A stretch of DNA of 64,000 nt, from assembly GCF_003946575.1 (NCBI RefSeq), contig NZ_RHOP01000015.1:1-64000 (forward strand), in the 5' to 3' direction. The notes beneath the pieces were generated by a model. It was not told the DNA's origin. It saw nothing but the letters and a program-made list of their open reading frames with translations, and did not search any database. The stretch comes from Companilactobacillus jidongensis. Lineage in GTDB: Bacteria > Bacillota > Bacilli > Lactobacillales > Lactobacillaceae. The translations under genes and the position numbers were made by a program. This document shows positions 57,401 to 64,000 of the stretch, one piece after another; within the stretch, counting starts at the first letter, position 1, and the number at the start of each line of letters is the position of its first letter.

Positions 57401-57490
57401 AAAGGTATCCTATTACAATTGAATGCCAATGCTCCCGCTGGTTCATACAGAGGCAAGATTAATTGGAATTTAGTTGATAGTGTCGAATAA
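54404..57490 (+). CDS. Secreted L-type-lectin/WxL-like surface protein F
   Basis: 1028 residues. Signal peptide to about residue 31 (VVKA|WNG). Lectin landmarks: DGMAFVLQND, GQTLGVWGVN, WALEFDNFRD, a changed HTGWNYSG in place of HxAWNYPx, and GWHHVMIDYTPP. Four or more Ig-like repeats, one of them nearly identical to gene E. The WxL-like end has YKLTA instead of WxL at the first motif and INWNL at the second. AGGGGGG is the SD. Confidence 0.85.
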   Translation: MLRKGKVMFLFLFSFLLTIGLFFGHTNVVKAWNGYYDSDAMGVAPTGIVLNNLTDPSTSLFVGGRSTGFTPTVINDNNGNASVLKLGGSSGAVTSAWSNLNAGNYIDVTKKQDLSFWVYLGDSSSNTDGMAFVLQNDKNATNAISADSSGIVGGQTLGVWGVNSSANKNATAIAASAIQNSWALEFDNFRDGPKELVDRGTASLGSSFDTYFGEDSNGYNGRSLGDQHTGWNYSGDPNSYRLISSASKGIFQLTHNNAENLELTGLSSAASGWHHVMIDYTPPATKGGDAILKYSFNTKDANGHKTNPNNGAPTGQNPVYENIPDLHTSVFKLGDSDKLRFGFTSSTGTRSPGSTWVVFESIPAIVQAQSTAYAIDKTSESRIDTDTSDTYPNYIEDEDQALPTTASVHPGDDLKFKYGIKYESGKQPAKSVVATLNLPDNVTFGSSDGTSIGKVTYVSKDGKSTKNESLMASDVSGSTLTYDVEDLDDTNDTDWVAVKIELDGTANDIPSESTSLKVPVSHVNFTGTNYISDAQTYAFNIVQPSDTLNITKDDPDPQTIYTNGTANLNGHLSFASGKAITNTEDYDIHYSINGGADVLGHGDSTDPTKFSVPINGSDLKVGTNDITVQVVYTNYKNASGNIETIASKKIHYTVNLKTIALVATADMSPITVLNNTSVAMPSITIGHNDGSSLEGGSDPIVNYTVSNPNYNSGQVVSGKADSLQMGESGSKDIIHFNMNKAADDSTAGLRVGENTINVTITDPGGHVSNTLKFVINVQDINPALSYGDGTDGNITVDATDNTISLPINVKYDGKENFKPSDLSWSMTVDNNSVKFPTQTSSTSMTSYDFTQDFTRAELGIDKDNSSPTHTIVVQATDPYGRVSNKQTYTLKMNYKSASITYNNSYSFGALNQSPEKRLVHRTNDWAIDVDTVDSQYKLTADASSLTTSDPNNNLTLDGELVYVDPTTGNVESMTDPVELSENDTDTTGKHGISNGWEPNKGILLQLNANAPAGSYRGKINWNLVDSVE

Positions 57491-57493
57491 ATT

Positions 57494-57530
57494 AAAAGAA
57501 GCCAAACTCGCAGTGAGCTTGGCTTCTTTT
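57494..57530. terminator. Terminator of array gene F
   Basis: AAAAGAAGCCAA/TTGGCTTCTTTT hairpin. Confidence 0.85.
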
Positions 57531-57583
57531 AATTGTATTTAAGTATACGTTTTCATAGATATTTTTATATTACGATAAAATTT

Positions 57584-57673
57584 CTTACAATAAACGAAAC
57601 CAATTTACGAGATGTATATGTAATAATGTGTCTAAACAAGATAATACACACTTTTACTAAATTTGTGGCATAA
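57584..57673 (+). promoter_or_regulatory. Upstream region of array gene G, sharing elements with gene F
   Basis: CTTACAATAA at 57584-57593, 29 bases, ATAAT at 57623-57627; TAATACACAC at 57642; TGTGGCATAA at 57664. Order and spacing follow the gene F upstream region. Confidence 0.5.
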
Positions 57674-57695
57674 ATATATTTTAGGAGGGCATATT

Positions 57696-60600
57696 ATGTT
57701 GGGGAAGAGAAGAATTATAGCACTCTTAGTATTCTCAGTTTCATTTCTTGTAGGTTTATTTTTTGTACGAACTACTTCGGTAGAGGCATATTATTCGGAT
57801 GAAGAGTCAATGGCAGTTGCCCCATCAGGAATTGATTTAAAAGATTTAGATTCTGATGATGCTCTATTCGTCAGGGGCAAATATGTTGGATTTATGCCGA
57901 CCGCTATGAAAGATAGGAATGATCCTAGTATTTATCCAATTTTGCGTATGTCTGATAATGGTACAACAGGTGTTACTAGTTCCCTTTGGAGTAACAACGA
58001 TAATGATAATTATTTGGATATTACACAAAAACAAACATTATCATTTTGGATATATTTTGGTGATTCATATAGTTATCCACAGGGGACGGCATTTGTTTTG
58101 CAAAACTCAGGTGCCGATGCCATCGCTGTTGGTAAAAGTGGCAGTATTGCTGGTGGTCAATCGATGGGTGTCTGGGGGAGTGATACGCCTAACAAATCCA
58201 GTTTGTCTGCAATTGCAAGTTCAGCAATTCAGAAAAGTTGGGCACTTGAGTTTGACACGCAATCAAATCAAAACGGATATAAGTATGATGAAGTAAGCAA
58301 AGCGACAATAGGGAATTCGTTTGATACATATCAAATAATAGAAAATAATTCAGTTTCGTATGGTTATCAACATTTGGCCTGGAATTATCCAGGTAGAACC
58401 GATTCATATAATCACATTGATACGACTTCGTCTAGATATACTTATCAGATGCGTCATAAAGACTCCGAACAAATATATTTTTCGTCGCTAGCAACGCCGA
58501 TCGATTCTTGGCATCATATGTTGATTGAGTATAATCCTCCAGCTCAAAAGGGTGGAATCGCAAGACTTAAGTACAGTATCAATTTGAAAGGTGTAGATTC
58601 TGGTATCAGAAATCCTGATACTCCTACAGCTACTGGACAAAAGCCATATAGTAATACGATCGACCTTGATACGAGTGAGTTTCAGCTAGGTGATAGCAAC
58701 AAACTTCGTTATGGATTCACAAGTGCTGCGGGGGATAAAGATCCCGCCACAGAGGCACTTGTTTTTGAGACTATTCCAGCAATTGTTCAGGCGGAGCCAA
58801 GTGCTTATGTTGTCGATGACACGACAAAATCAAGAATTGGCGCCAGTACGCCAGCATTTGATGGTGATGATGAAAAACTTGCAGTAACGACAAAGGTTCA
58901 TCCAAAGGATGATTTAACTTTTAAATATTTATTGAATTATCAAAGTGGTAAAAAATCCGCTGAAGGTATTGTGGCAGCTATTGATTTACCTGAGAATGTC
59001 ACATTTGGTTCCTCAGACACTGATGTAATCGGCAAGGCCACGTACACTAGTGCCGATGGCAGTACTACAAAAGAAATTGCTTTAACGACTGCTGATATTT
59101 CAAATGGAAAATTAACCTATGATCTATTAACACTCGATAATAAAAACAGTACAGATTGGACTTCAGTTAAGCTAGAGCTGAATGCCACCGCAAATGAGCT
59201 CTCAACTGGATCAACTAAGTTGACTGTGCCGACATCTCATATAAAATTTGAAGGTCCGAACTATATTTCTGATGTGCAGACGGATAAGTTTGATATTGTG
59301 GAACCAGCAGATGAACTAACTATTTCAACTACTAAGGATAAATTTAATATTAAAGTAGGATCGGATGCCAAATTAACTGGTGATATGAAATTCAAGAATA
59401 AGACTGATATTGACAATAATGATATGGATATTCATTATTCGATTGATGGTGGAAAAGATCAACTTGGGTTCGATACGGGTACTCCCAATGGCAGTTTTAA
59501 GATTCCTATCGAGAGTTCATATTTGGATGTTGGGACACATGAAGTAGTTGTTCAGGTTATCGATGATAATTATCAAACCTCTAGTGGTGTAGAAACTATT
59601 GCATCTAATAAATTAAAATTTACTATTGTTGTTACAAACGTTGATTTAATAATTGAACCAGATGAACAGACGAGGACGGTTAATGATAATGGGATACAAA
59701 CAATTTCTGGGAAATTACATCTGAGTGATAATTCTGAACTGGTTGAGTTCAACAAAATGAACACAGGTTATAGCTTGACCGATGGGACTGGTAATACACA
59801 GGATTGGATTGGATTGCCAGCATCGGGGAATAGTCAGTTTGAATATGAGTTTACGAACGACGAACATACTGAGATGAAATATACATTTCCAATAAAACCA
59901 ATCGGATTAAGTAGTAAAAGTAATATTGGATTAACGGTAGGTGAAAATGATTTAGTAGTTAATTTAGGGATTCAATCAAAGACAGATACCGGAGTAATGG
60001 CTAACGTAGGGAATACTAATTATAAAATAAGTGTTCCTGATATAGATATGGTTTTGGATAATACGGGTCAAGAAGAAATAACTACATTAAGGGGACAAGA
60101 GTTCTACTTACCTTCTAAATTCAATTATAAGAATAATCCCACTTACGGATACGATTTGGCACGTATGTGGAAAGTCATGACAGTCGACGGTCTTAATAGA
60201 TCACAAACATTAAGTGGTCCGACTACATGGGTGACCGGCGAGCATGAGGTCAATGATGAAATTAGTTTTAATATATTCCCAGGATTTGATAACGATAAGG
60301 AATATTTTGATGCCTCTTATTACGTTACAGATCCATATTTGAGAAAATCAAATACAGTTAATTATAGTGTTCGAAGGATTCAAAACTATACGCAATTGTC
60401 TGTGGCTGACGATTACCAATTCAATGAGCACGTTGTTGATCCACAAATCGAAAAACTAGTTGGTCGCAAGGGCAATTGGGGCATCAGTGTTTATAGCTAT
60501 AATAGTCCTTGGGTATTGACCGGAACGGCTAGCAAGATGGTTCGTTCAACTGTTAATGGTGGCGAAGCAACGGTACTTGATGGAGATGTCGTGTTTGTTG

Positions 60601-60812
60601 ATCCGGATGACAAATCTGATATTAAGAACATGAATATTAATTCAGATGGTGATCCGGTTGTTATCGATGAACAAACTACAAGCACTACAGGAACCAAAAA
60701 TGTCAGTGATGAATGGTCAAATGAAGATGGCATCTTACTTGATTTGAACAGCGCAGTGAATGGTGGTTCTTATGGTGGGACTATAAGTTGGAATTTGACT
60801 AATAGTGTATAA
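57696..60812 (+). CDS. Secreted L-type-lectin/WxL-like surface protein G
   Basis: 1038 residues from ATG 57696 (SD TTAGGAGGG). Signal peptide to about residue 33 (VEA|YYS). Lectin landmarks altered at the first motif (QGTAFVLQNS, lacking the usual Asp), then GQSMGVWGSD, WALEFDTQSN, HLAWNYPG, SWHHMLIEYNPP. Ig-like repeats; the one near residue 560 (MKFKNKTDIDNNDMDIHYSID) resembles gene E, the next ones are unlike the others. WxL-like end: WVLTG near 941 and ISWNL. Confidence 0.84.
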   Translation: MLGKRRIIALLVFSVSFLVGLFFVRTTSVEAYYSDEESMAVAPSGIDLKDLDSDDALFVRGKYVGFMPTAMKDRNDPSIYPILRMSDNGTTGVTSSLWSNNDNDNYLDITQKQTLSFWIYFGDSYSYPQGTAFVLQNSGADAIAVGKSGSIAGGQSMGVWGSDTPNKSSLSAIASSAIQKSWALEFDTQSNQNGYKYDEVSKATIGNSFDTYQIIENNSVSYGYQHLAWNYPGRTDSYNHIDTTSSRYTYQMRHKDSEQIYFSSLATPIDSWHHMLIEYNPPAQKGGIARLKYSINLKGVDSGIRNPDTPTATGQKPYSNTIDLDTSEFQLGDSNKLRYGFTSAAGDKDPATEALVFETIPAIVQAEPSAYVVDDTTKSRIGASTPAFDGDDEKLAVTTKVHPKDDLTFKYLLNYQSGKKSAEGIVAAIDLPENVTFGSSDTDVIGKATYTSADGSTTKEIALTTADISNGKLTYDLLTLDNKNSTDWTSVKLELNATANELSTGSTKLTVPTSHIKFEGPNYISDVQTDKFDIVEPADELTISTTKDKFNIKVGSDAKLTGDMKFKNKTDIDNNDMDIHYSIDGGKDQLGFDTGTPNGSFKIPIESSYLDVGTHEVVVQVIDDNYQTSSGVETIASNKLKFTIVVTNVDLIIEPDEQTRTVNDNGIQTISGKLHLSDNSELVEFNKMNTGYSLTDGTGNTQDWIGLPASGNSQFEYEFTNDEHTEMKYTFPIKPIGLSSKSNIGLTVGENDLVVNLGIQSKTDTGVMANVGNTNYKISVPDIDMVLDNTGQEEITTLRGQEFYLPSKFNYKNNPTYGYDLARMWKVMTVDGLNRSQTLSGPTTWVTGEHEVNDEISFNIFPGFDNDKEYFDASYYVTDPYLRKSNTVNYSVRRIQNYTQLSVADDYQFNEHVVDPQIEKLVGRKGNWGISVYSYNSPWVLTGTASKMVRSTVNGGEATVLDGDVVFVDPDDKSDIKNMNINSDGDPVVIDEQTTSTTGTKNVSDEWSNEDGILLDLNSAVNGGSYGGTISWNLTNSV

Positions 60813-60825
60813 ATTTAAAAAATTA

Positions 60826-60864
60826 TAGACCAGATAACTGATCAACAGTTGTCTGATCTATTTT
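60826..60864 (+). terminator. Terminator of array gene G
   Basis: TAGACCAGA-AACTG/CAGTT-TCTG-TCTA hairpin and TTTT. Confidence 0.75.
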
Positions 60865-61002
60865 GTTAGCTGAATAAACGGAATATAATCATGTTAGATA
60901 AAAAATAATTATTTAAATAGAATCGCTTACATTAATATTTTAATATATACTAGATATAACGTGACGGGGATTGCGAAAAAATAAGGCAGGGAGGAATTGA
61001 AC

Positions 61003-64000
61003 ATGAACCATAAGGGGGGAATAACATTCTTAGGAATGCTATTTGTTGTATTCATGGGGATAATCTTTTTGTTTAATTCAACACAAACAAACGTTAAGGC
61101 GTGGTCATCTATAGATGGCGATGTCATAAATTCTGCACCCTATGGATTATCACTTGATAATTATTTTGATTATCCAGCAACGTACACAACTGGTGAAGCT
61201 AATTCTGCCAGAACATCTAAACCATCAAATAATCCCACTACAGATGTTGTGCTATTAACCGACGGAAAAGGTGAGACAAGTTCTGTTTGGAGTAATGGTG
61301 ATAATTATATTGATACCAGTAAGAAGCAGACACTATCGATGTGGTTATATTTTGGTAGAAATAGTGATCCGAAGGGTGCTGCCGATGGTATGGCTTTTGT
61401 CTTACAGAATGATCCTCTAGGGACCAAAGCTATTTCTAAATTGAATAACAAAGTAAATAAGGGTGAGTCATTGGGTGTTTGGGGTTCAGATGGTAGCAAA
61501 CTTGTTACGAATAATGATGCACCTATAAAAACTGACAGTACGACTCCAATTCAACTTCAAGCTATTCAAAACAGTTGGGCATTGGAATTTGATACATTCA
61601 CTAATAACGGCTCATCAAAGGATGATACGGTTAATGGTGGAAAAGTATCAAATATCAGTACTAATGCGCACAATACTAATGCGTCATTACCAAATGCTGG
61701 AGATGCATTTGATTGGTTGCCATATTCTGGTGATAATACGTTTATAAGAGGTTCACATATTGCTTGGAACTATCCTGCTAGATTGACTAGTTATAAACAA
61801 ATAAGTAATACGCCACCGAAGTATAATGAGGGAACAGGGTTGTTTCATTTTGGGGCTGGAACAACTGGTAATTCTATCATGGCTTTGTACCATAATTTTG
61901 GAACTGATTCAGGATATAATGGTAACAATGTTGACTTCACATATAATTCTAGTAAGCCACCAATCGAGTCATGGAAGCATGTGACGATTACATATATACC
62001 ACCAACTGCCGCTGATCCAAACAATGCAACTATCCATTATGCATATAATGACAAAGATACTAGTGGAAAAATCATCAAGAAACATATTGATAACACTTAT
62101 GCTGAAGGAACCGCAAAAGTTGATATGAGTGCATTTGGTAGTATTGCCGATAATAGTTTGAGATACGGATTCACTGGCTCAACTGGTTCTGATACAGATA
62201 CAACTAATGCAGTTATTTTTGAAACCATGCCATCTTTGGTTGAGGCTGAAGTGAACTCTTATGCGGTCGATAAAGATACGCATGCTAGAGTTGGTTCAGA
62301 TACTTCAATTATGGATGAAGACGCACAGGCAATGAGCGAGACGACTAAGGTTCACCCTGGAGATAATATTGGCCTGAACTACATGATGCAATACGATAGT
62401 GGTAAGCAACCTTCTAAGAATGTTGTTGCTACGGTAGATGTCCCTGATAATTTGACTATCAATAACGATGATGGAAATATTGGAACAGTGTATTATTCTG
62501 GTATCGATAATAGCAATGAAAAGGCGACAACTAAGGAAGTGGCGATAAATGCCAGCAGTATTTCTTCTGATAGCAAGTCTGTTTCTTTAAATATCGATGA
62601 CATGGGTGTCACGGATACGTCAGAGATTAATTGGAAGACAGCTCGAGTTGAATTGAACACTACTGCAAATCAATTGACCTCAGATACAAGTCTGAAGGTT
62701 CCGGCAGGTCATGCTAGTTTTGAAGGGACTAATTACAAGGGCGATACAGAGATACCTACATTTGATATTGTCAAACCAGCCGATGTTTTAGTTTTAACCA
62801 AAACTTCTGGTGACGGCACATATTCATCGACTACTAAAGAAATAGATCTGAACGGTTCAATTAAGTATGGGACAAGTACAGCTGATGTGGATAAAATTGC
62901 AACTTGGTATACTTATACGATTGATAATCAATCACCAGTAACAACGCAAGATACACTTAGTGATTCTGGAAACTTCTCGATCCCAATCACAGGTTTAACT
63001 GACGGTGTGCATACTATAACCGTTAAGGCATCTACAAAATTAACTAATGATACGATTAGTTCTAATGTTTTGACCTATACAGTTGATGTTCAGGACATGA
63101 TTATTACAAATAAAGCTCAGGTTTATGATGAGTCACAGAGTAGATATATAACTGATGGTGATAATGTTCAAGAAGGGGACAAGCTGCAGTATCAATACAA
63201 TATTAATTATGATAGCGGAACTAAATATTTAAGAGGATTGGCATTACAGAGTTCTCAACCTGATAATTTGACTATCAGAAGCGCATATCGAAATGTTAAA
63301 GCAGATGTTACATATACTGCATTTAATGGCGAGACTACAACTCATTCACAGGATGATATTGGTGTGACGCCGTATAAGTATAATTTTGAGTATGATTTAG
63401 GGAATACTGGAGCAGATATTCTTGAAAATGTACGTTTGAAGAGTTTTAAATTGGTATATTATATGACAGCCAATAATGTTGATACAGAAACTGTGGTTGA
63501 TTCTACTACTGCCACGGTTTCCAATGATGAATATTCAGGAAGCATGGATACGCCGAGCTTTACAATTAGAAATGCAGAGTACAAACCTCATCTGGAAGCG
63601 ACTGATGGAACCGATATACAAAGTGTCGCCACGAATGATGATTTCACTCTGAAAGGTTTGGTTACATACTTTACCAATGATGATGCACATACAAAGACTG
63701 ATTTCAAAAATAGTGAAATGACTGCATTTGCTAGAGTGGATGGCAGTGCGTCTAATGATGCTGGATTTGAAAAAGTTGGAAGTTTATCTGACAGTGATAA
63801 TGCGGGTGTCATGACAATATTGCGTAATGCTAGTTCATTAGGAAACGGCGTCCATAATCTTTATGTCAAAGTTACTGATAAATATGGAAATGTTTCGAAT
63901 ACAGTTGCTTACGAAATACGTGTTGGTGATAAAGTGCTAGCAGTTACACCTAAGGATAGGGTCAGAACAGTAGAGGATGGTCTTCCTGTAAAATTGGAAG
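61003..64000 (+). CDS. Secreted L-type-lectin-like surface protein H, cut by the window end
   Basis: At least 999 residues; open to the last base. ATG 61003 follows GGGAGG. Signal peptide to about residue 35 (NVKA|WSS). The lectin domain is longer than in the others, with insertions between the landmarks DGMAFVLQND, GESLGVWGSD, WALEFDTFTN, HIAWNYPA and SWKHVTITYIPP. At least four Ig-like repeats follow. The expected WxL-like end lies beyond the window. CTTACATTAA at 60927 resembles the element before F and G. Confidence 0.85.
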   Translation, partial: MNHKGGITFLGMLFVVFMGIIFLFNSTQTNVKAWSSIDGDVINSAPYGLSLDNYFDYPATYTTGEANSARTSKPSNNPTTDVVLLTDGKGETSSVWSNGDNYIDTSKKQTLSMWLYFGRNSDPKGAADGMAFVLQNDPLGTKAISKLNNKVNKGESLGVWGSDGSKLVTNNDAPIKTDSTTPIQLQAIQNSWALEFDTFTNNGSSKDDTVNGGKVSNISTNAHNTNASLPNAGDAFDWLPYSGDNTFIRGSHIAWNYPARLTSYKQISNTPPKYNEGTGLFHFGAGTTGNSIMALYHNFGTDSGYNGNNVDFTYNSSKPPIESWKHVTITYIPPTAADPNNATIHYAYNDKDTSGKIIKKHIDNTYAEGTAKVDMSAFGSIADNSLRYGFTGSTGSDTDTTNAVIFETMPSLVEAEVNSYAVDKDTHARVGSDTSIMDEDAQAMSETTKVHPGDNIGLNYMMQYDSGKQPSKNVVATVDVPDNLTINNDDGNIGTVYYSGIDNSNEKATTKEVAINASSISSDSKSVSLNIDDMGVTDTSEINWKTARVELNTTANQLTSDTSLKVPAGHASFEGTNYKGDTEIPTFDIVKPADVLVLTKTSGDGTYSSTTKEIDLNGSIKYGTSTADVDKIATWYTYTIDNQSPVTTQDTLSDSGNFSIPITGLTDGVHTITVKASTKLTNDTISSNVLTYTVDVQDMIITNKAQVYDESQSRYITDGDNVQEGDKLQYQYNINYDSGTKYLRGLALQSSQPDNLTIRSAYRNVKADVTYTAFNGETTTHSQDDIGVTPYKYNFEYDLGNTGADILENVRLKSFKLVYYMTANNVDTETVVDSTTATVSNDEYSGSMDTPSFTIRNAEYKPHLEATDGTDIQSVATNDDFTLKGLVTYFTNDDAHTKTDFKNSEMTAFARVDGSASNDAGFEKVGSLSDSDNAGVMTILRNASSLGNGVHNLYVKVTDKYGNVSNTVAYEIRVGDKVLAVTPKDRVRTVEDGLPVKLE

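Noticed and set aside
39536-64000. LPXTG sortase anchors on the array proteins
   Set aside because: The C-termini that lie in the window (A-G) all end in W-x-L-x-x-S/x-type strands with no LPXTG motif, hydrophobic tail or basic end; gene H runs off the window.
1-64000. CRISPR arrays, insertion sequences, prophage, tRNA or rRNA genes
   Set aside because: No spaced direct repeats, transposase or phage motifs, or tRNA-like cloverleafs were noticed on reading both strands.

Overview
The window is AT-rich DNA from a low-GC Gram-positive bacterium. Ribosome binding sites are strong (AGGAGG-like). Other pointers are mannose-family PTS genes, LytR-CpsA-Psr proteins, a Wzy-type exopolysaccharide (EPS) cluster of lactobacillus layout, cre and NagR/DasR-type operators, and many WxL-like surface proteins. 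All of this points to Lactobacillaceae; a Companilactobacillus-type species is my guess, at low confidence. I see no rRNA, tRNA, CRISPR array, transposase or prophage genes.

Layout. (1) 1-0.8 kb: the C-terminal part of a Wzy-like polymerase, probably the tail of another polysaccharide cluster. (2) 1.0-3.2 kb: a LytR-CpsA-Psr (LCP) gene, a MazEF-like toxin-antitoxin pair and a small helix-turn-helix gene, each closed by a terminator. (3) 3.3-17.5 kb: EPS locus with an acyltransferase, EpsG-type polymerase, chain-length regulator, tyrosine kinase, priming sugar-phosphate transferase, two GT4 and two GT2 glycosyltransferases, a Caps_synth-type transferase, UDP-galactopyranose mutase (so galactofuranose is expected in the polymer), Wzx flippase, a second LCP protein and a second acyltransferase. 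Both LCP proteins have lost the usual SIPRD arginine. (4) 17.5-17.8 kb: a gene-free, strongly folded element followed by a terminator. (5) 17.8-27.6 kb: an amino-sugar locus with two GntR/UTRA regulators, a complete mannose-family PTS, an unfamiliar cytosolic enzyme (probable glycosidase), AgaS and NagA, tied together by dre-like operators and a cre site; a glycerophosphodiesterase follows. It resembles the galacto-N-biose (gnb) cluster of Lacticaseibacillus with a different hydrolase. (6) 27.7-30.3 kb: a secreted Ig-like/WxL-like protein, a 33-residue hydrophobic peptide gene and a candidate small RNA on the minus strand. (7) 30.3-39.2 kb: zinc-ribbon membrane protein, MacB-like ABC transporter, protein tyrosine phosphatase, short GT2, LysR/YeiH pair, a small unknown gene, YueI and a divergent PRPP synthetase. 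(8) 39.5-64 kb: eight consecutive large secreted proteins, one broken by a stop codon and the last cut by the window end. Each has a signal peptide, an L-type-lectin-like domain, Ig-like repeats and (where the end is visible) a C-terminal WxL-like domain.

The main candidate for an undescribed system is this tandem lectin/WxL-like array, with signs of duplication, segmental recombination and conserved upstream elements. In second place are the folded non-coding elements at 17.5 kb and 30.1 kb and the unfamiliar PTS-linked enzyme at 22.2 kb. EPS made by region 3 and lectin-like proteins from region 8 would meet at the cell surface; that the lectins bind the cell's own or neighbouring glycans is an inference.
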